DNA of 64,000 nt from Deltaproteobacteria bacterium HGW-Deltaproteobacteria-19 (GCA_002841865.1 PHBD01000032.1:1-64000); one strand, 5' to 3'; positions 7,828 to 16,432 are shown, numbered from the stretch's first letter. Translations and numbers: made by a program. Notes: generated by a model from the letters alone, not told the origin.

Positions 7828-9003
7828 ATGCCTTTGCCTCTGGAAGGAACTCGGGTGCTGGACCTCTCGCAGGTGCTCCCGGGGGGGCTGTGCACCCAGA
7901 TTCTGGCGGACCTGGGGGCCGATGTGATCAAGATCGAGAATCCAAAGGGCGGCGACGGTTTTCGCAAATCACCGCCCCAGATGGGGAATACGGGAAGTTT
8001 CTTTCTTGTGATCAACCGCAACAAGCGAAGCATGACCCTCAACATGCACGAGGAAGAGGGGCGGGCGATCCTGCGGCGCATGATCCCGGAGGCCGACGTG
8101 TTCGTGGAGAACTTCCGGCCGGGAACGATGGGCCGCTGGGGATTGGATTATGAAGCAGTCCGGGAGATCAATCCCAGCCTCGTGTATTGCTCCCTGAGTG
8201 GTTTCGGCCAGGATGGCCCTTACAGCCAGAAACCCGCTCACGATCTCAACATCCTGGCGATTTCCGGAATCCTCGATCTCCTAGGGGAAAGAGGGCGGCG
8301 GCCCATCGTGCCGGCGGTCCAGATTGCCGGTGCGGGCGGTGCGATCCTGGCCGCCCTGGGCATCCTTGCCGCACTCCTCCGGCGTTCGTTGTGCGGATCC
8401 GGCCAGTACCTTGATGTATCACTGCTGGACGGCCTTTCCCCGTATCTGGGCCTCATCATGTCCGAGTTTGCGGTCCGGGGATCCGCGCCGGGAAGAGGGG
8501 AGGCCAGGGTGGGTGGCGGCTATGCCTGCTACAACGTCTACGAAACGAAAGACGGCCGCTGCATCGCCCTGGGCTGCCTGGAGGAGAAGTTCTGGGAGTC
8601 CTTCTGCCGGGCGATCCGCCGCGACGATCTGGCCGGCGATCTGCTGGCGCCGCTGGATCGGCAGGCGGAGATCATCGCGGAACTCCGTACTGTTTTCCTG
8701 CAGCGGACCCGTGGGGAATGGGTGGATCTTCTGGACCGCTTCGATGTCTGCTTCTCCACGGTGAACTCCCTGGACGAGGTTCTGGACGACCCCCAGGTGC
8801 ACCACCGGGGACTCTGGTTCCGGGCTCAGCAACCTGGCAATGGTGAAATCCTCCAGCAGGCTTTTCCCATCAAGTTTTCCGGAGAGCAGCCGGGCTGGAG
8901 GACGCCGCCGCCGGCGTTGGGGGAGCATACGGATGACCTGCTGGAAAGTATGCTGATTGATGCCCCCGCAAGGACCAGCCTGAGGGATCGCGGGATCATT
9001 TGA
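7828..9003 (+). CDS. CaiB/BaiF family CoA-transferase (class III)
   Basis: 391 residues from the ATG at 7828, preceded by GAGGAG. Class III CoA-transferases and the related alpha-methylacyl-CoA racemases move CoA between carboxylic acids, or epimerise them, via a catalytic Asp. The N-terminus LEGTRVLDLSQVLPGG, the segment LGADVIKIENP, NRNKRSMTLNM and VENFRPGTMGRWGL are standard, and GFGQDGPYSQKPAHDLN includes the expected catalytic Asp. The neighbour downstream is a short-chain fatty acid transporter, consistent with activating an imported acid, but the substrate is not readable. Confidence 0.9.
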   Translation: MPLPLEGTRVLDLSQVLPGGLCTQILADLGADVIKIENPKGGDGFRKSPPQMGNTGSFFLVINRNKRSMTLNMHEEEGRAILRRMIPEADVFVENFRPGTMGRWGLDYEAVREINPSLVYCSLSGFGQDGPYSQKPAHDLNILAISGILDLLGERGRRPIVPAVQIAGAGGAILAALGILAALLRRSLCGSGQYLDVSLLDGLSPYLGLIMSEFAVRGSAPGRGEARVGGGYACYNVYETKDGRCIALGCLEEKFWESFCRAIRRDDLAGDLLAPLDRQAEIIAELRTVFLQRTRGEWVDLLDRFDVCFSTVNSLDEVLDDPQVHHRGLWFRAQQPGNGEILQQAFPIKFSGEQPGWRTPPPALGEHTDDLLESMLIDAPARTSLRDRGII

Positions 9004-9055
9004 TCGTGAACCTGCATGCCGATCGGACTCCGGAGGTGCATGCCGGCCTTTATCT

Positions 9056-9084
9056 TTGACAGATATCGGCATCTCTGATACATT
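9056..9084 (+). promoter_or_regulatory. Sigma-70 promoter upstream of the fatty acid transporter
   Basis: TTGACA (9056-9061), 17-base spacer, TACATT (9079-9084). It lies just after the CoA-transferase stop and drives a leader with a short ORF and terminator before atoE. Confidence 0.7.
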
Positions 9085-9127
9085 TCTTCGGTATCACCAT
9101 CATAAATTCATCTTGGAGGAAGTAACG

Positions 9128-9160
9128 ATGGTGTTAACAGGGGCGAACTCCAACTTCTGA
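9128..9160 (+). CDS. 10-residue leader ORF overlapping a terminator
   Basis: ATG at 9128 follows GGAGGA by 7 bases, an unusually strong ribosome site for so short a frame. It encodes MVLTGANSNF and stops at TGA 9158-9160. The last four sense codons form the 5' arm of the following terminator and the stop is in its loop, so a ribosome completing the peptide would prevent the hairpin. Function is inferred from layout only. Confidence 0.55.
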   Translation: MVLTGANSNF

Positions 9161-9182
9161 AGCGAAGTTGGAGTTTTTTTTT
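9146..9182 (+). terminator. Intrinsic terminator in the leader of the fatty acid transporter gene
   Basis: A perfect 12-bp stem (9146-9157 with 9164-9175), loop TGAAGC, followed by a run of T to 9182. It lies between a promoter (9056-9084) and atoE, so it can act as an attenuator for atoE as well as a terminator for the CoA-transferase transcript. Confidence 0.85.
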
Positions 9183-9247
9183 GGGACCCGGCCTGTTTGG
9201 GGGGGCTGTGGTGCTCACGTTCTGTTCTTTCAATAAGGAGGTGTTCT

Positions 9248-10603
9248 ATGATTCGAAGATTGGCAGGTTTCTTCACTTATTTCATGAGGCATTTCCTTCC
9301 GGATGCCTACCTGTTCGCCATTCTCCTGACCTTCCTGACCGCCATCCTGGCCCTGCTTTTTGCGGGGGCGGACTTCATGAAAGTCATTACCACCTGGGGA
9401 AAGGGCGTGTACGGAATCCTCGCCTTCACCATGCAGATGATCCTGGTCCTGGTAACGGGATACTGCCTGGCCTTGACGCCGCCCTTGAAGAAAGTCCTGG
9501 ACTGGGTGGCATCCCTGGCGACGACGCCGGTGAGAGGTGCCATGATCACCGCCTTCGTGGGAAGCTTCGGCGGATTGATCAACTGGGGATTCGGTCTCAT
9601 CATGGGCGGTTTCCTGGCCCTGGAGATCGCCCGCCGGCAGCGGAAGTCCGACTTCCCGCTCCTGATCGCCGGTGCCTACAGCGGCCTGTGCATCTGGCAC
9701 ATGGGATTTTCCGGTTCCATCCCCCTGCTCCTGGCCACGGCGAAGCATCCCCAGAATCTCGTCGAGAAGGCGACGGGACTGGTAACCCCCATATCGGATA
9801 CGATCCTGGCTCCCTGGAACCTGATCCCGGCGCTCGTCCTTCTGTTCACGATCCCCATCCTTTTCTACTTCATGCATCCCAAAGAGGAAGAGACCCAGAC
9901 GATCTCCGAGGGTAGGGTGAAGGAGCTGCTGGGAGAAACCGTCCATGTGGATAAACCGGCCAGTCCGACCCTGGCGGAGCGGGTGGACCACAGCTACATC
10001 ATCAATTTCGTCTTTGCGGCGATGGGGCTGATCTACCTTTACAGCCATTTCTCCACAAAGGGACTGGACCTGAACCTGGACATCGTCATTTTCACGTTCT
10101 TCATCCTTGGCGTGATCCTTCACGGAAAGCCCATCAATTACGTCCAGGCCATGAACCAGGCTATCCGCTCCTGCGGCGGCATCGCCCTGCAATTCCCGCT
10201 CTACGGGGGGATCATGGGCATCATGATCGGCACCGGTTTGGCCAAGATCATAGCCGGTTGGTTCGTCGCTTTCTCGACGAAGGAAACCTTCTACATGTTC
10301 CAGTTCTGGGGGGCCGGCATCATTAACGTGTTCGTGCCTTCAGGCGGCGGCCAGTGGGCCGTGCAGGGACCGATCACGGTCGAGGCGGCGAAGATGATGA
10401 ACATCGACATGGTCAAGTCGGCCATGATGGTGGCCTGGGGAGACCAGTGGACCAATGCGATCCAGCCGTTCTGGGCGCTGCCGCTCCTCGGACTGGCCGG
10501 CCTGTCAGCCAAGGACATCATGGGTTACACAACCATGGTCCTCCTGTGGATCGGTCTTGTCCTGTCCCTCTTTGCCCTCATGATCGGGTTCGGGGTCTTT
10601 TAA
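9248..10603 (+). CDS. atoE: Short-chain fatty acid transporter, AtoE family
   Basis: 451 residues, a multi-spanning inner-membrane protein of the SCFA transporter family that imports acids such as acetoacetate or butyrate. About 11-12 hydrophobic segments are visible. Family-like loops include GGLINWGFGLIMGGFLALEI, WHMGFSGSIPLLLATAKH and FVPSGGGQWAVQGPI. The ATG at 9248 has AAGGAGG 8 bases upstream; an upstream in-frame extension would lack a site. Its expression appears subject to a leader terminator. Confidence 0.9.
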   Translation: MIRRLAGFFTYFMRHFLPDAYLFAILLTFLTAILALLFAGADFMKVITTWGKGVYGILAFTMQMILVLVTGYCLALTPPLKKVLDWVASLATTPVRGAMITAFVGSFGGLINWGFGLIMGGFLALEIARRQRKSDFPLLIAGAYSGLCIWHMGFSGSIPLLLATAKHPQNLVEKATGLVTPISDTILAPWNLIPALVLLFTIPILFYFMHPKEEETQTISEGRVKELLGETVHVDKPASPTLAERVDHSYIINFVFAAMGLIYLYSHFSTKGLDLNLDIVIFTFFILGVILHGKPINYVQAMNQAIRSCGGIALQFPLYGGIMGIMIGTGLAKIIAGWFVAFSTKETFYMFQFWGAGIINVFVPSGGGQWAVQGPITVEAAKMMNIDMVKSAMMVAWGDQWTNAIQPFWALPLLGLAGLSAKDIMGYTTMVLLWIGLVLSLFALMIGFGVF

Positions 10604-10630
10604 CCAAGACAACATGCTCCGGAACATCCG

Positions 10631-10663
10631 GGGCCGCGCGGCATTGCCGTGCGGCCCTTTTTT
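10631..10663 (+). terminator. Intrinsic terminator of atoE
   Basis: An 11-bp GC-rich stem (10631-10641 with 10647-10657, one G-U), 5-base loop, then TTTTTT, 27 bases after the atoE stop. Confidence 0.9.
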
Positions 10664-10806
10664 GTGGACCGTTCACGATCGGACCGACGCCGATGCCCGG
10701 CATGAATCTTCTCCCACGCATCTTTGCGAAAATCGCGGATTGCACTGCCGCCGGGTAGGAGCACAATCAGTCCCGGATGGAAAATATGCATAGGGAGGTG
10801 ATGAAC

Positions 10807-10944
10807 ATGAAGCGGACAAAAGACAGAGCGGCATGCGAGGAGCCGCGCCTTGTCTGTGCCCGGGAACTGGTGCCGGTCAGGGACAGGGAGCATGAGAGGG
10901 ACCTTACCATAGCTGATGTGCTTGGCAGATTCATGCTGGGTTAG
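10807..10944 (+). CDS. Small hypothetical protein, 45 residues
   Basis: ATG at 10807 has a strong Shine-Dalgarno (GGGAGGTG, 8 bases upstream). The product is short, charged and Arg/Glu-rich, ending LTIADVLGRFMLG, with no signal peptide or recognised domain. It sits alone between the atoE terminator and a convergent zinc-ribbon gene. No promoter was recognised. Codon content and the ribosome site argue for expression, but length makes this uncertain. Confidence 0.45.
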   Translation: MKRTKDRAACEEPRLVCARELVPVRDREHERDLTIADVLGRFMLG

Positions 10945-11014
10945 TCGGGGATCCCGTGAAGAACGAGACCGGATCGTCGGGTGGCACATCCGGATCCGAT
11001 TCGATGAACTCTTC

Positions 11015-12298
11015 TTACAGGAACCCGCCAAAGGACAGTGCGCGCCGGTCCACTGTCAGCCCCATGGTGGCATGAACCAGTTCGTTCTGCCTGAGGACAA
11101 AGGGGTGGTAGACCAGCCGGGATTCCCCGGGGTGGATCCGCACGTCCGGCAGGCCGGCCAGGAACATCCGTTTGTTGGCCGCGATGCTGGCCATCGTGAT
11201 CGGGATGGTCTCGAAGGCCTCGCAGAGCGGCAGCGTGACCGGGTGGGCCGGGACCTTCGGCAGGTTTCCCATGGCCGTTTCGTCCGGCTGGAAGACGGTC
11301 ATTTGCCGGGCCCAGCGGATGAAGAGGGCGGGATTCACTTTAAAGGCGGGAGACCAGAAATGGACCGGTGCCGCCTCCAGGGCGGGGGTCGCTACCCTGG
11401 GGAGATTGCCCAGGCGGATCAGGTCGGCAATGGAATCCATGGGAACGCCTTCAAAGCGGGCCGACAGGCGCCAGAAGGGAAGGTAGATGAACGCTTCGGA
11501 GGGGCTCTTCAGGTAATGGAACGGGACCGGGCGAAATTCTTCTTCGTCGCAGCTCCAGGCGGAACTGCAGTTTCGGCAGGTCATGACGAGGGCGTCTCTT
11601 TCCCCCTCCATGTCCCAGCCGCAATGGGGGCAGAGGGTCGAGACGAACCGGACCTGCCAGGGGGCAGCATTGGGTAAGGTGAGCAGAGTATTCCGGGCTT
11701 CCTTCCCGCAGTCGGGAAGGGGTTTCCGGAGGATGGCGTCATGAAGGAAGTTTCCTTCCAGGTAGACTGGGGCATAAATGATGCTGACCGTTTCGCCGAT
11801 GTAGGACTGCTCGGTCAGGTGGGTCGGCCGGCCGTCGGTGTCGAAGCGGGACGCCGCCTCCCGGGGGAGGCGGCCCGTGGCCAGAAACCTGCCTTCCGTC
11901 TTGGCGCTCACGAAACGGAGCTTCATTGCCTGGGGTCGGAGGCCCAGCGAGGTCGGTGGCCCGGCCGTGTCGAGGGCGAGGATATTTGTATCGACGAAGC
12001 GATTCTGAAACTCGAGGTCGGCCATCCGGTAGGCCAGCCCTTTGAGCCGCCAATAGGGAATGAAAAGAATTCCCCTGTCCGGGAGAGGAGGAGGAATGTA
12101 ATACCGGAAAGGTCCTGCCGAGGCCAAATAGAGCTTCGTCCGGCAGTACCCGCAAAGAAAAAGGCGCTCCGTCTCGTCCAGGATGACGGGGGCTCCGCAC
12201 TGCGGGCACTGCTGCTCGATCTGCCAGGTCCTCTGGACGTTGTAAGGGCTTGAAATCATTAGGTGCAAAAAATTGGAAAAAGACTGTTTCAGGGGCAT
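11015..12298 (-). CDS. Hypothetical protein with two zinc ribbons
   Basis: About 427 residues from the first ATG (12298); a TTG at 12322 is an alternative and the Shine-Dalgarno is weak for both. Two zinc-ribbon motifs are clear: CPQCG...CGYC near the N-terminus (about residues 30-50) and CPHCG...CRNC near the middle. Repeated aromatic segments (ILFIPYWRLKGL and FIYLPFWRLSARF, each downstream of a ribbon) suggest the protein is an internal duplication of a ribbon-plus-beta domain. No enzyme motif was recognised and no function is proposed. Confidence 0.7.
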   Translation of the reverse strand: MPLKQSFSNFLHLMISSPYNVQRTWQIEQQCPQCGAPVILDETERLFLCGYCRTKLYLASAGPFRYYIPPPLPDRGILFIPYWRLKGLAYRMADLEFQNRFVDTNILALDTAGPPTSLGLRPQAMKLRFVSAKTEGRFLATGRLPREAASRFDTDGRPTHLTEQSYIGETVSIIYAPVYLEGNFLHDAILRKPLPDCGKEARNTLLTLPNAAPWQVRFVSTLCPHCGWDMEGERDALVMTCRNCSSAWSCDEEEFRPVPFHYLKSPSEAFIYLPFWRLSARFEGVPMDSIADLIRLGNLPRVATPALEAAPVHFWSPAFKVNPALFIRWARQMTVFQPDETAMGNLPKVPAHPVTLPLCEAFETIPITMASIAANKRMFLAGLPDVRIHPGESRLVYHPFVLRQNELVHATMGLTVDRRALSFGGFL

Positions 12299-12418
12299 GA
12301 AACGCACCCCAGGCGCTCCCAAAAGACACGTTTTGCAACCTACCCGAAGCCGGGAAAGAATGTAAGGAAAAAATCAGGGGGGCAGGCCCCGGCTGCCCCC
12401 CACCCCCGCAGGCTCCTC

Positions 12419-12769
12419 ATGCGTATGTTGCAAACGGTCCGAACTGCAGGAAGGACGGTGAGCCGCAAGTTCGAGGCGCTGTTCATCACGCTTGCCCCGG
12501 AAGAGGAGCTCTCGAAGCGGCGCATCCTTAAAATTTGCCTGAACATCATCGAATGAGGCGAAGGAGTCTACGGCCCGGCGCCGGCGTCCCGCCATTGCTT
12601 CGCCTGGGAACCCGACGAGTTGACGGAGATGAAATGCGCGCTCCTCACTTCCATCATCGCCCGCCCGAAAGACGGCTGGAAGCAGGACCCGCTCTCGAAC
12701 CTCCATCTCGGCTGGCGTGAGTTTCTGAAACGGATTGTCCGGAAGATGCCTTCGAAGGAGATCCCCTGA
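12419..12769 (+). pseudogene. Open frame interrupted by one TGA, probable gene remnant
   Basis: One frame reads from ATG 12419 through 45 codons to TGA at 12554-12556, then continues open for 70 codons to TGA at 12767-12769. Both parts look protein-like: the first has KFEALFITLAPEEELSKR, the second CFAWEPDELTEMKCALL, ARPKDGWKQDPLSNL and WREFLKRIVRKMPSKE. No family was recognised. There is no good ribosome site. The simplest reading is a degraded gene with a nonsense codon. Selenocysteine readthrough is possible but unsupported, as no convincing SECIS or Cys-like context was seen. The stretch 12299-12418 holds only a GC-rich hairpin. Confidence 0.4.
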
Positions 12770-12802
12770 CGGTCTGGCCGCCCGCGTCTGCCACCCGCGC
12801 CG

Positions 12803-14395
12803 TCAGCGGGCGGGGCGGAGCGACCGGATGAACTCCGCCTGGTCCCGGGGGATGTGGCTGCCGCGGTAGACGATCGCTCCGCCAGCATCGATGCCCACGA
12901 CGTGAGGCAGACCCGAGATCCCGTAGAGTTGTTCCGTCACTTTCCCGTCCCGGTCGAGAAGGATCTCGTAGGTCATCCCCATGCTTCTCTTCGACCGCTC
13001 GATGACCTCTTCGAACTGTTTGTAGTTCACGGCCAGGACGACCACGTCGTCGTTTTTCGCAGACTCGTGCAGCCGGATTACGTCCGGCACCTCCTTCATG
13101 CAGGTGACGCACCACGTCGCGAAGAACACGAGGACCACCCCTTTCCTGCCCCGGTAGCTGCTCAGTGTGAGCCGTGAGCCCGTCAGGGTTGAAAGCGTGA
13201 AGTCCGGCGCCGGCTTTCCGGCCAATCCTTTTCGGACGCCCGTCCGTTCCGAGGGCGCGGGGGGCTCTGCGGCCCCGGGTGCCGGCGGCGCTATCGCCTG
13301 ATGCTGCCGCGGAGGCGCGGCGGGGGACGCCGCTGTCGGGGCGGATTCCGGGCCAGCCGGCCGGGCGGCGGTCATCGGTCCGGTCGGAGAGGCCGCATCC
13401 CCACGCGGCGGTGTTTCCGTCTTCGCCGGGAGACCTGAGGCAGGAACGCTCCTTGCGGCTCCCTCCTGCCGAGCCCTCTTTTCCGGCGCCTCGCTCTGCG
13501 CAACGGCATCTCTTCGCTCCGACACCTGCGGTAGAGCCGTCCCGGCCTTTTCGACGGGAGCAGCCTCCGGAATGACGGCAGGCGAGGCCGGTCCGGCCGG
13601 CTCGGGAACCGCCACCGCCCCGGATCCGGCAAGCAGGCCCGTCAGGCTCGGGAAGTCCGTGTGCTGGCCGACGAAAACGAAGAGGAGCGTCGATGCCAGG
13701 ATGATCAGGAAGGCAAAGCCCTTTTGAATGGCGACCATCCAGGCGCCGGCCCGGGGCAGCATGACGAGGAAGCCCGTGAACATCCCCGCGACAAGGATCA
13801 GCGCCCCCTGCCCGAGGCCGAACAGGAACAGGAGAGCCCCTCCCTTCACGATCTGCAGCGCGTACTCGAGTCCCTGGGCCTTCTGCAGGGTCAGGGCGAT
13901 CGTTCCGAGGGCCACCGCCAGGATCGGTCCGGTGCAAGGGCCGACGATCAGGCCGCTCACCCCGCCCAGCATCAGCGCCCCCGGAATCCCCTTGCGGTCG
14001 GCCGACTTCGCCTGGAGCCCGGCGAGGAAGCGGGGAGTCGGAAAATAGAAGACATCCAGGAGAAACAGACCCATCAGCAGGAAATACAGGGCAATCCCGT
14101 AGAGGATCCAGCCGTTTCCCATGATGGAGCCGAAGGTGCCGCCCACGGCCGCCACGATTGCCCCCATGACGGCGTACACGATCGCCATGCCGATCACAAT
14201 AGAGAGGCTGAGCAGAAACACCCGCCAGCGGCTGGCACCCGCCTGGTTGCCGATGTAGCCGATCGTCAGCGGGAGAACCGGATAGGTGCAGGGTGTCAGC
14301 GAGGCGAGGACCCCGCCCGCGAACACGAAGAAGAAGACGGTGATGGAGCCCTGGCGAAAGGCCTGCTCCATGAGATGTTGAATCTGCTCGATCAT
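12803..14395 (-). CDS. CcdA/DsbD-type membrane thiol reductase fused to a TlpA-like thioredoxin
   Basis: 530 residues in three parts. Residues about 15-260 are a multi-spanning CcdA/DsbD-like domain with the paired redox cysteines in LTPCTYPVLPL (about 34-44) and GPCTGPILAV. A roughly 130-residue Pro/Ala-rich linker follows (about 265-395). The C-terminal 135 residues are a TlpA/ResA thioredoxin fold with FFATWCVTCMKEV. Such proteins carry electrons from cytoplasmic thioredoxin across the membrane to periplasmic disulfides, for example in cytochrome c maturation. The single-chain fusion would deliver them directly to its own periplasmic thioredoxin. The next minus-strand gene on its upstream side encodes another exported thioredoxin-fold protein. 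Confidence 0.88.
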   Translation of the reverse strand: MIEQIQHLMEQAFRQGSITVFFFVFAGGVLASLTPCTYPVLPLTIGYIGNQAGASRWRVFLLSLSIVIGMAIVYAVMGAIVAAVGGTFGSIMGNGWILYGIALYFLLMGLFLLDVFYFPTPRFLAGLQAKSADRKGIPGALMLGGVSGLIVGPCTGPILAVALGTIALTLQKAQGLEYALQIVKGGALLFLFGLGQGALILVAGMFTGFLVMLPRAGAWMVAIQKGFAFLIILASTLLFVFVGQHTDFPSLTGLLAGSGAVAVPEPAGPASPAVIPEAAPVEKAGTALPQVSERRDAVAQSEAPEKRARQEGAARSVPASGLPAKTETPPRGDAASPTGPMTAARPAGPESAPTAASPAAPPRQHQAIAPPAPGAAEPPAPSERTGVRKGLAGKPAPDFTLSTLTGSRLTLSSYRGRKGVVLVFFATWCVTCMKEVPDVIRLHESAKNDDVVVLAVNYKQFEEVIERSKRSMGMTYEILLDRDGKVTEQLYGISGLPHVVGIDAGGAIVYRGSHIPRDQAEFIRSLRPAR

Positions 14396-14449
14396 GACTC
14401 AATGTCTCCGCGGGGGCACGCGGGGATCAGCCCGCTCCCGCGACGGCGG

Positions 14450-15073
14450 TCACCGCCGCTGCGGCCGGAAGCCGGACAGCCGAAGGATCTCCTGGAGGAA
14501 CACTGTGGCGTCCTCAAAACCGCCCTCCTCCCAGTAGAACCTCCCAAGCGGTCCCTCTCCGCGCAGCCTCAGGCCCACGAAGGTCGGCGTGCCCCTGGCT
14601 CCGAAGCGCCCCGATATCTCCATGGACTTGTCCGGGAAAAGCGGGAAAGGCGTGTCGTATCGCTTCTGGAACATCTCCACCTCAAAGGCCGTATTCGACA
14701 CCCCGATTCCGATCATCTTGACCCTGGGGCCCTGCGGTGGCTGCTTTTCCATTTCCCTGTACAGATCATTAACCCGGCTTGCCATCCGTTGGCAATGGGG
14801 ACAGTAAAGACTGAAGATCTCGACGATCAGGACATCTGCGTCGATCTCGCCGAGACGGAAACCACCGGGGCCGGAGACGCCCAGATACGTCTTTCCCGCC
14901 TGGTCCGGCACCGGAAGCTCCATGGAAAGGAGGTCCGGCTCCGTCGCGGAGCCGGGCATCCGCGTTTCCGGGAAGGAGGAGAATCCCGTGGCGCAGTTGG
15001 CCGGGTGGTCCAGGAAGACGAACAGGGCCCAGAAAAGGACCAGCACAGAGACTTTCGCCAGGCCTGATTTCAT
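14450..15073 (-). CDS. Exported thioredoxin-fold protein (TlpA/DsbA-like)
   Basis: 207 residues. The N-terminus (MKSGLAKVSVLVLFWALFVF) is a signal peptide with a likely cleavage near NCA. The redox site is FSLYCPHCQRM (about residues 86-96): CPHC is the DsbA/TlpA-type pair, and GTPTFVGLRL later supplies the cis-Pro loop. It is followed 55 bases later by the CcdA-TlpA fusion, suggesting a shared periplasmic thiol-redox pathway with the fusion as its reductant. Confidence 0.8.
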   Translation of the reverse strand: MKSGLAKVSVLVLFWALFVFLDHPANCATGFSSFPETRMPGSATEPDLLSMELPVPDQAGKTYLGVSGPGGFRLGEIDADVLIVEIFSLYCPHCQRMASRVNDLYREMEKQPPQGPRVKMIGIGVSNTAFEVEMFQKRYDTPFPLFPDKSMEISGRFGARGTPTFVGLRLRGEGPLGRFYWEEGGFEDATVFLQEILRLSGFRPQRR

Positions 15074-15216
15074 GATTCCTCCTTTTTCCGGGAATTCTTT
15101 TGAGCGGGAGGTCCATCCGCATCCGTATCCATGTGCCGGTCAGGACCCGGACGGCAGCCGCCCTCTCTTCTTCCGGCAGCCTTCCCGCCCGGCCTTCCTG
15201 CCGCCGGACCTTGGAG

Positions 15217-15250
15217 AAAAAAAGCCCCCGGCTCGGGCCGGGGGCTTTTT
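15217..15250 (-). terminator. Intrinsic terminator after the exported protein gene
   Basis: A perfect 12-bp stem (15221-15232 with 15237-15248), loop of 4, followed on the minus strand by seven T. It lies 20 bases after the stop of the 15270-15686 gene and could also act weakly on the plus strand. Confidence 0.85.
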
Positions 15251-15269
15251 CCGATGGTCCATTTCATTG

Positions 15270-15686
15270 TTACGGACCCGACCGGGGTGTACCGAACAGC
15301 TGCTTGTAAATGTCTTCCTCCCACTCCTTCGCCCAGGCCTGCCGCCAGGACCTGTCGGCACCCATGACTTCGAGCTTCTCCGCGGCGATGGATTTCATAC
15401 TCATGTTGGCTTTTCCGGTAATCCTCGCCGTCTGATTGATGTGTCGAGCCATGATCCCTCGATCCAGGTTCGGAACGAAGTAATACTCGCCCTTCGCTGC
15501 ATCCACCAGAAGCACGAACACGTTCTCGGCCGCGATTACCGGGTCTTCCTGACCGACCGGACAAAGCTTGCCCTGGGTCACGCAGTTGAACCCCTGGATC
15601 GAACCGACGAATTGCGCCCCCACCGCATAGACCGGAGCCGCCACGATCGCCAGCGCGATCAGCATCGGTACAAAGAATCTCTTCAT
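15270..15686 (-). CDS. Small exported protein, function unknown
   Basis: 138 residues. A signal peptide (KRFFVPMLIALAIVAAPVYA) precedes a mature part of about 115 residues with two cysteines (NCVTQGKLC) and a segment KGEYYFVPNLDRGIMARHI followed by ARITGKANM, resembling a small beta-barrel fold. No enzyme motif was recognised. AAGGAGG lies 8 bases before the ATG. It has its own terminator. Confidence 0.65.
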   Translation of the reverse strand: MKRFFVPMLIALAIVAAPVYAVGAQFVGSIQGFNCVTQGKLCPVGQEDPVIAAENVFVLLVDAAKGEYYFVPNLDRGIMARHINQTARITGKANMSMKSIAAEKLEVMGADRSWRQAWAKEWEEDIYKQLFGTPRSGP

Positions 15687-15913
15687 CTTATTTTCCTCCT
15701 TTTCTTTTTTTTATGGTTCATGACCGTCTCTCAAACCGCTGCTTCGCGAAAGTCCTTGCGCACCTCCCTTCTATCGTCCCGTAACGATCAGCTGATTGGG
15801 GTCGCCTCGAATTCTGGTCCGTTCCATTCGTTTCATCGCGATTCGGCTTCCGTACGTTATGTGTCCGTCCACAACCCTTCCCGAGTTGCCGGCCTTTCGG
15901 CTTTTGCCCCGAT

Positions 15914-16210
15914 CTACCGCTCGTCCGGATCGAAGAGCGTGCTGAAGGAGATTTCGTGCTGTTCCTTCAGCAGGCTCATCGCGCCCCGCAGGACCCTGAA
16001 ACTCCTCGATTTCATGTGTTTCTTCAGATCCGCCTGACTGGCCCACTCTTCCAGGAGGCAAAGTCTGTTTTCGTCCTCCACGTTCTGCCAGAGATCGCAT
16101 CGCCTGCACCCCTGTTCGGTCCGGATCGACTCGATCAGGGACATCAGCGTCTGCGTGAGCTCCCGGTGCTTGTCCGGACTGATGTGCATGCGTACGATCG
16201 TTGTAATCAT
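15914..16210 (-). CDS. Antibiotic biosynthesis monooxygenase (ABM) domain protein
   Basis: 98 residues, a ferredoxin-like alpha/beta ABM fold related to YgiN quinol monooxygenase. Typical features are the first strand ITTIVRMHI, the helix RELTQTLMSLIESIRTEQGC, DLWQNVEDENRLCLLEEWAS and HMKSRSFRVL. Such proteins act on quinols or polyketides without cofactor, or serve in heme handling. ATG 16210 is preferred over GTG 16216. A sigma-54-like element lies immediately upstream, next to a sigma-54-dependent regulator gene. Confidence 0.75.
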   Translation of the reverse strand: MITTIVRMHISPDKHRELTQTLMSLIESIRTEQGCRRCDLWQNVEDENRLCLLEEWASQADLKKHMKSRSFRVLRGAMSLLKEQHEISFSTLFDPDER

Positions 16211-16223
16211 GACCACCCTCGGA

Positions 16224-16237
16224 GCAAGGAGTCTGCC
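16224..16237 (-). promoter_or_regulatory. Possible sigma-54 promoter
   Basis: The minus strand reads TTGGCAGACTCCTTGCT, with GG (16236-16237) and GC (16224-16225) exactly ten bases apart, close to the TGGCAC-N5-TTGC consensus. It lies between the ABM gene and a sigma-54 activator gene. The predicted start would be only 2 bases before the ABM ATG, a weakness in the assignment. Confidence 0.4.
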
Positions 16238-16432
16238 AATATTCGCGAAGTTCGGCGGTATGATGATTTATCAGTAAATACAGGTACAACCACCTCGGTG
16301 ACCTGCGTGACCCTGTTCGTCTCCCGTCGGGCCGGACCTCAGCATTTGGTGGGGCCTCACGGTATTGAGGGCACCGGCGCGGCGGAACCGTTCCGGAGAT
16401 TTGCCGCATCGGACGGATTCCGCCTTTCGGCC

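Noticed and set aside
12554-12556. In-frame TGA as a selenocysteine codon
   Set aside because: The residues around it (LNIIE before, GEGVYG after) do not resemble a redox site and no clear SECIS hairpin was seen just downstream.
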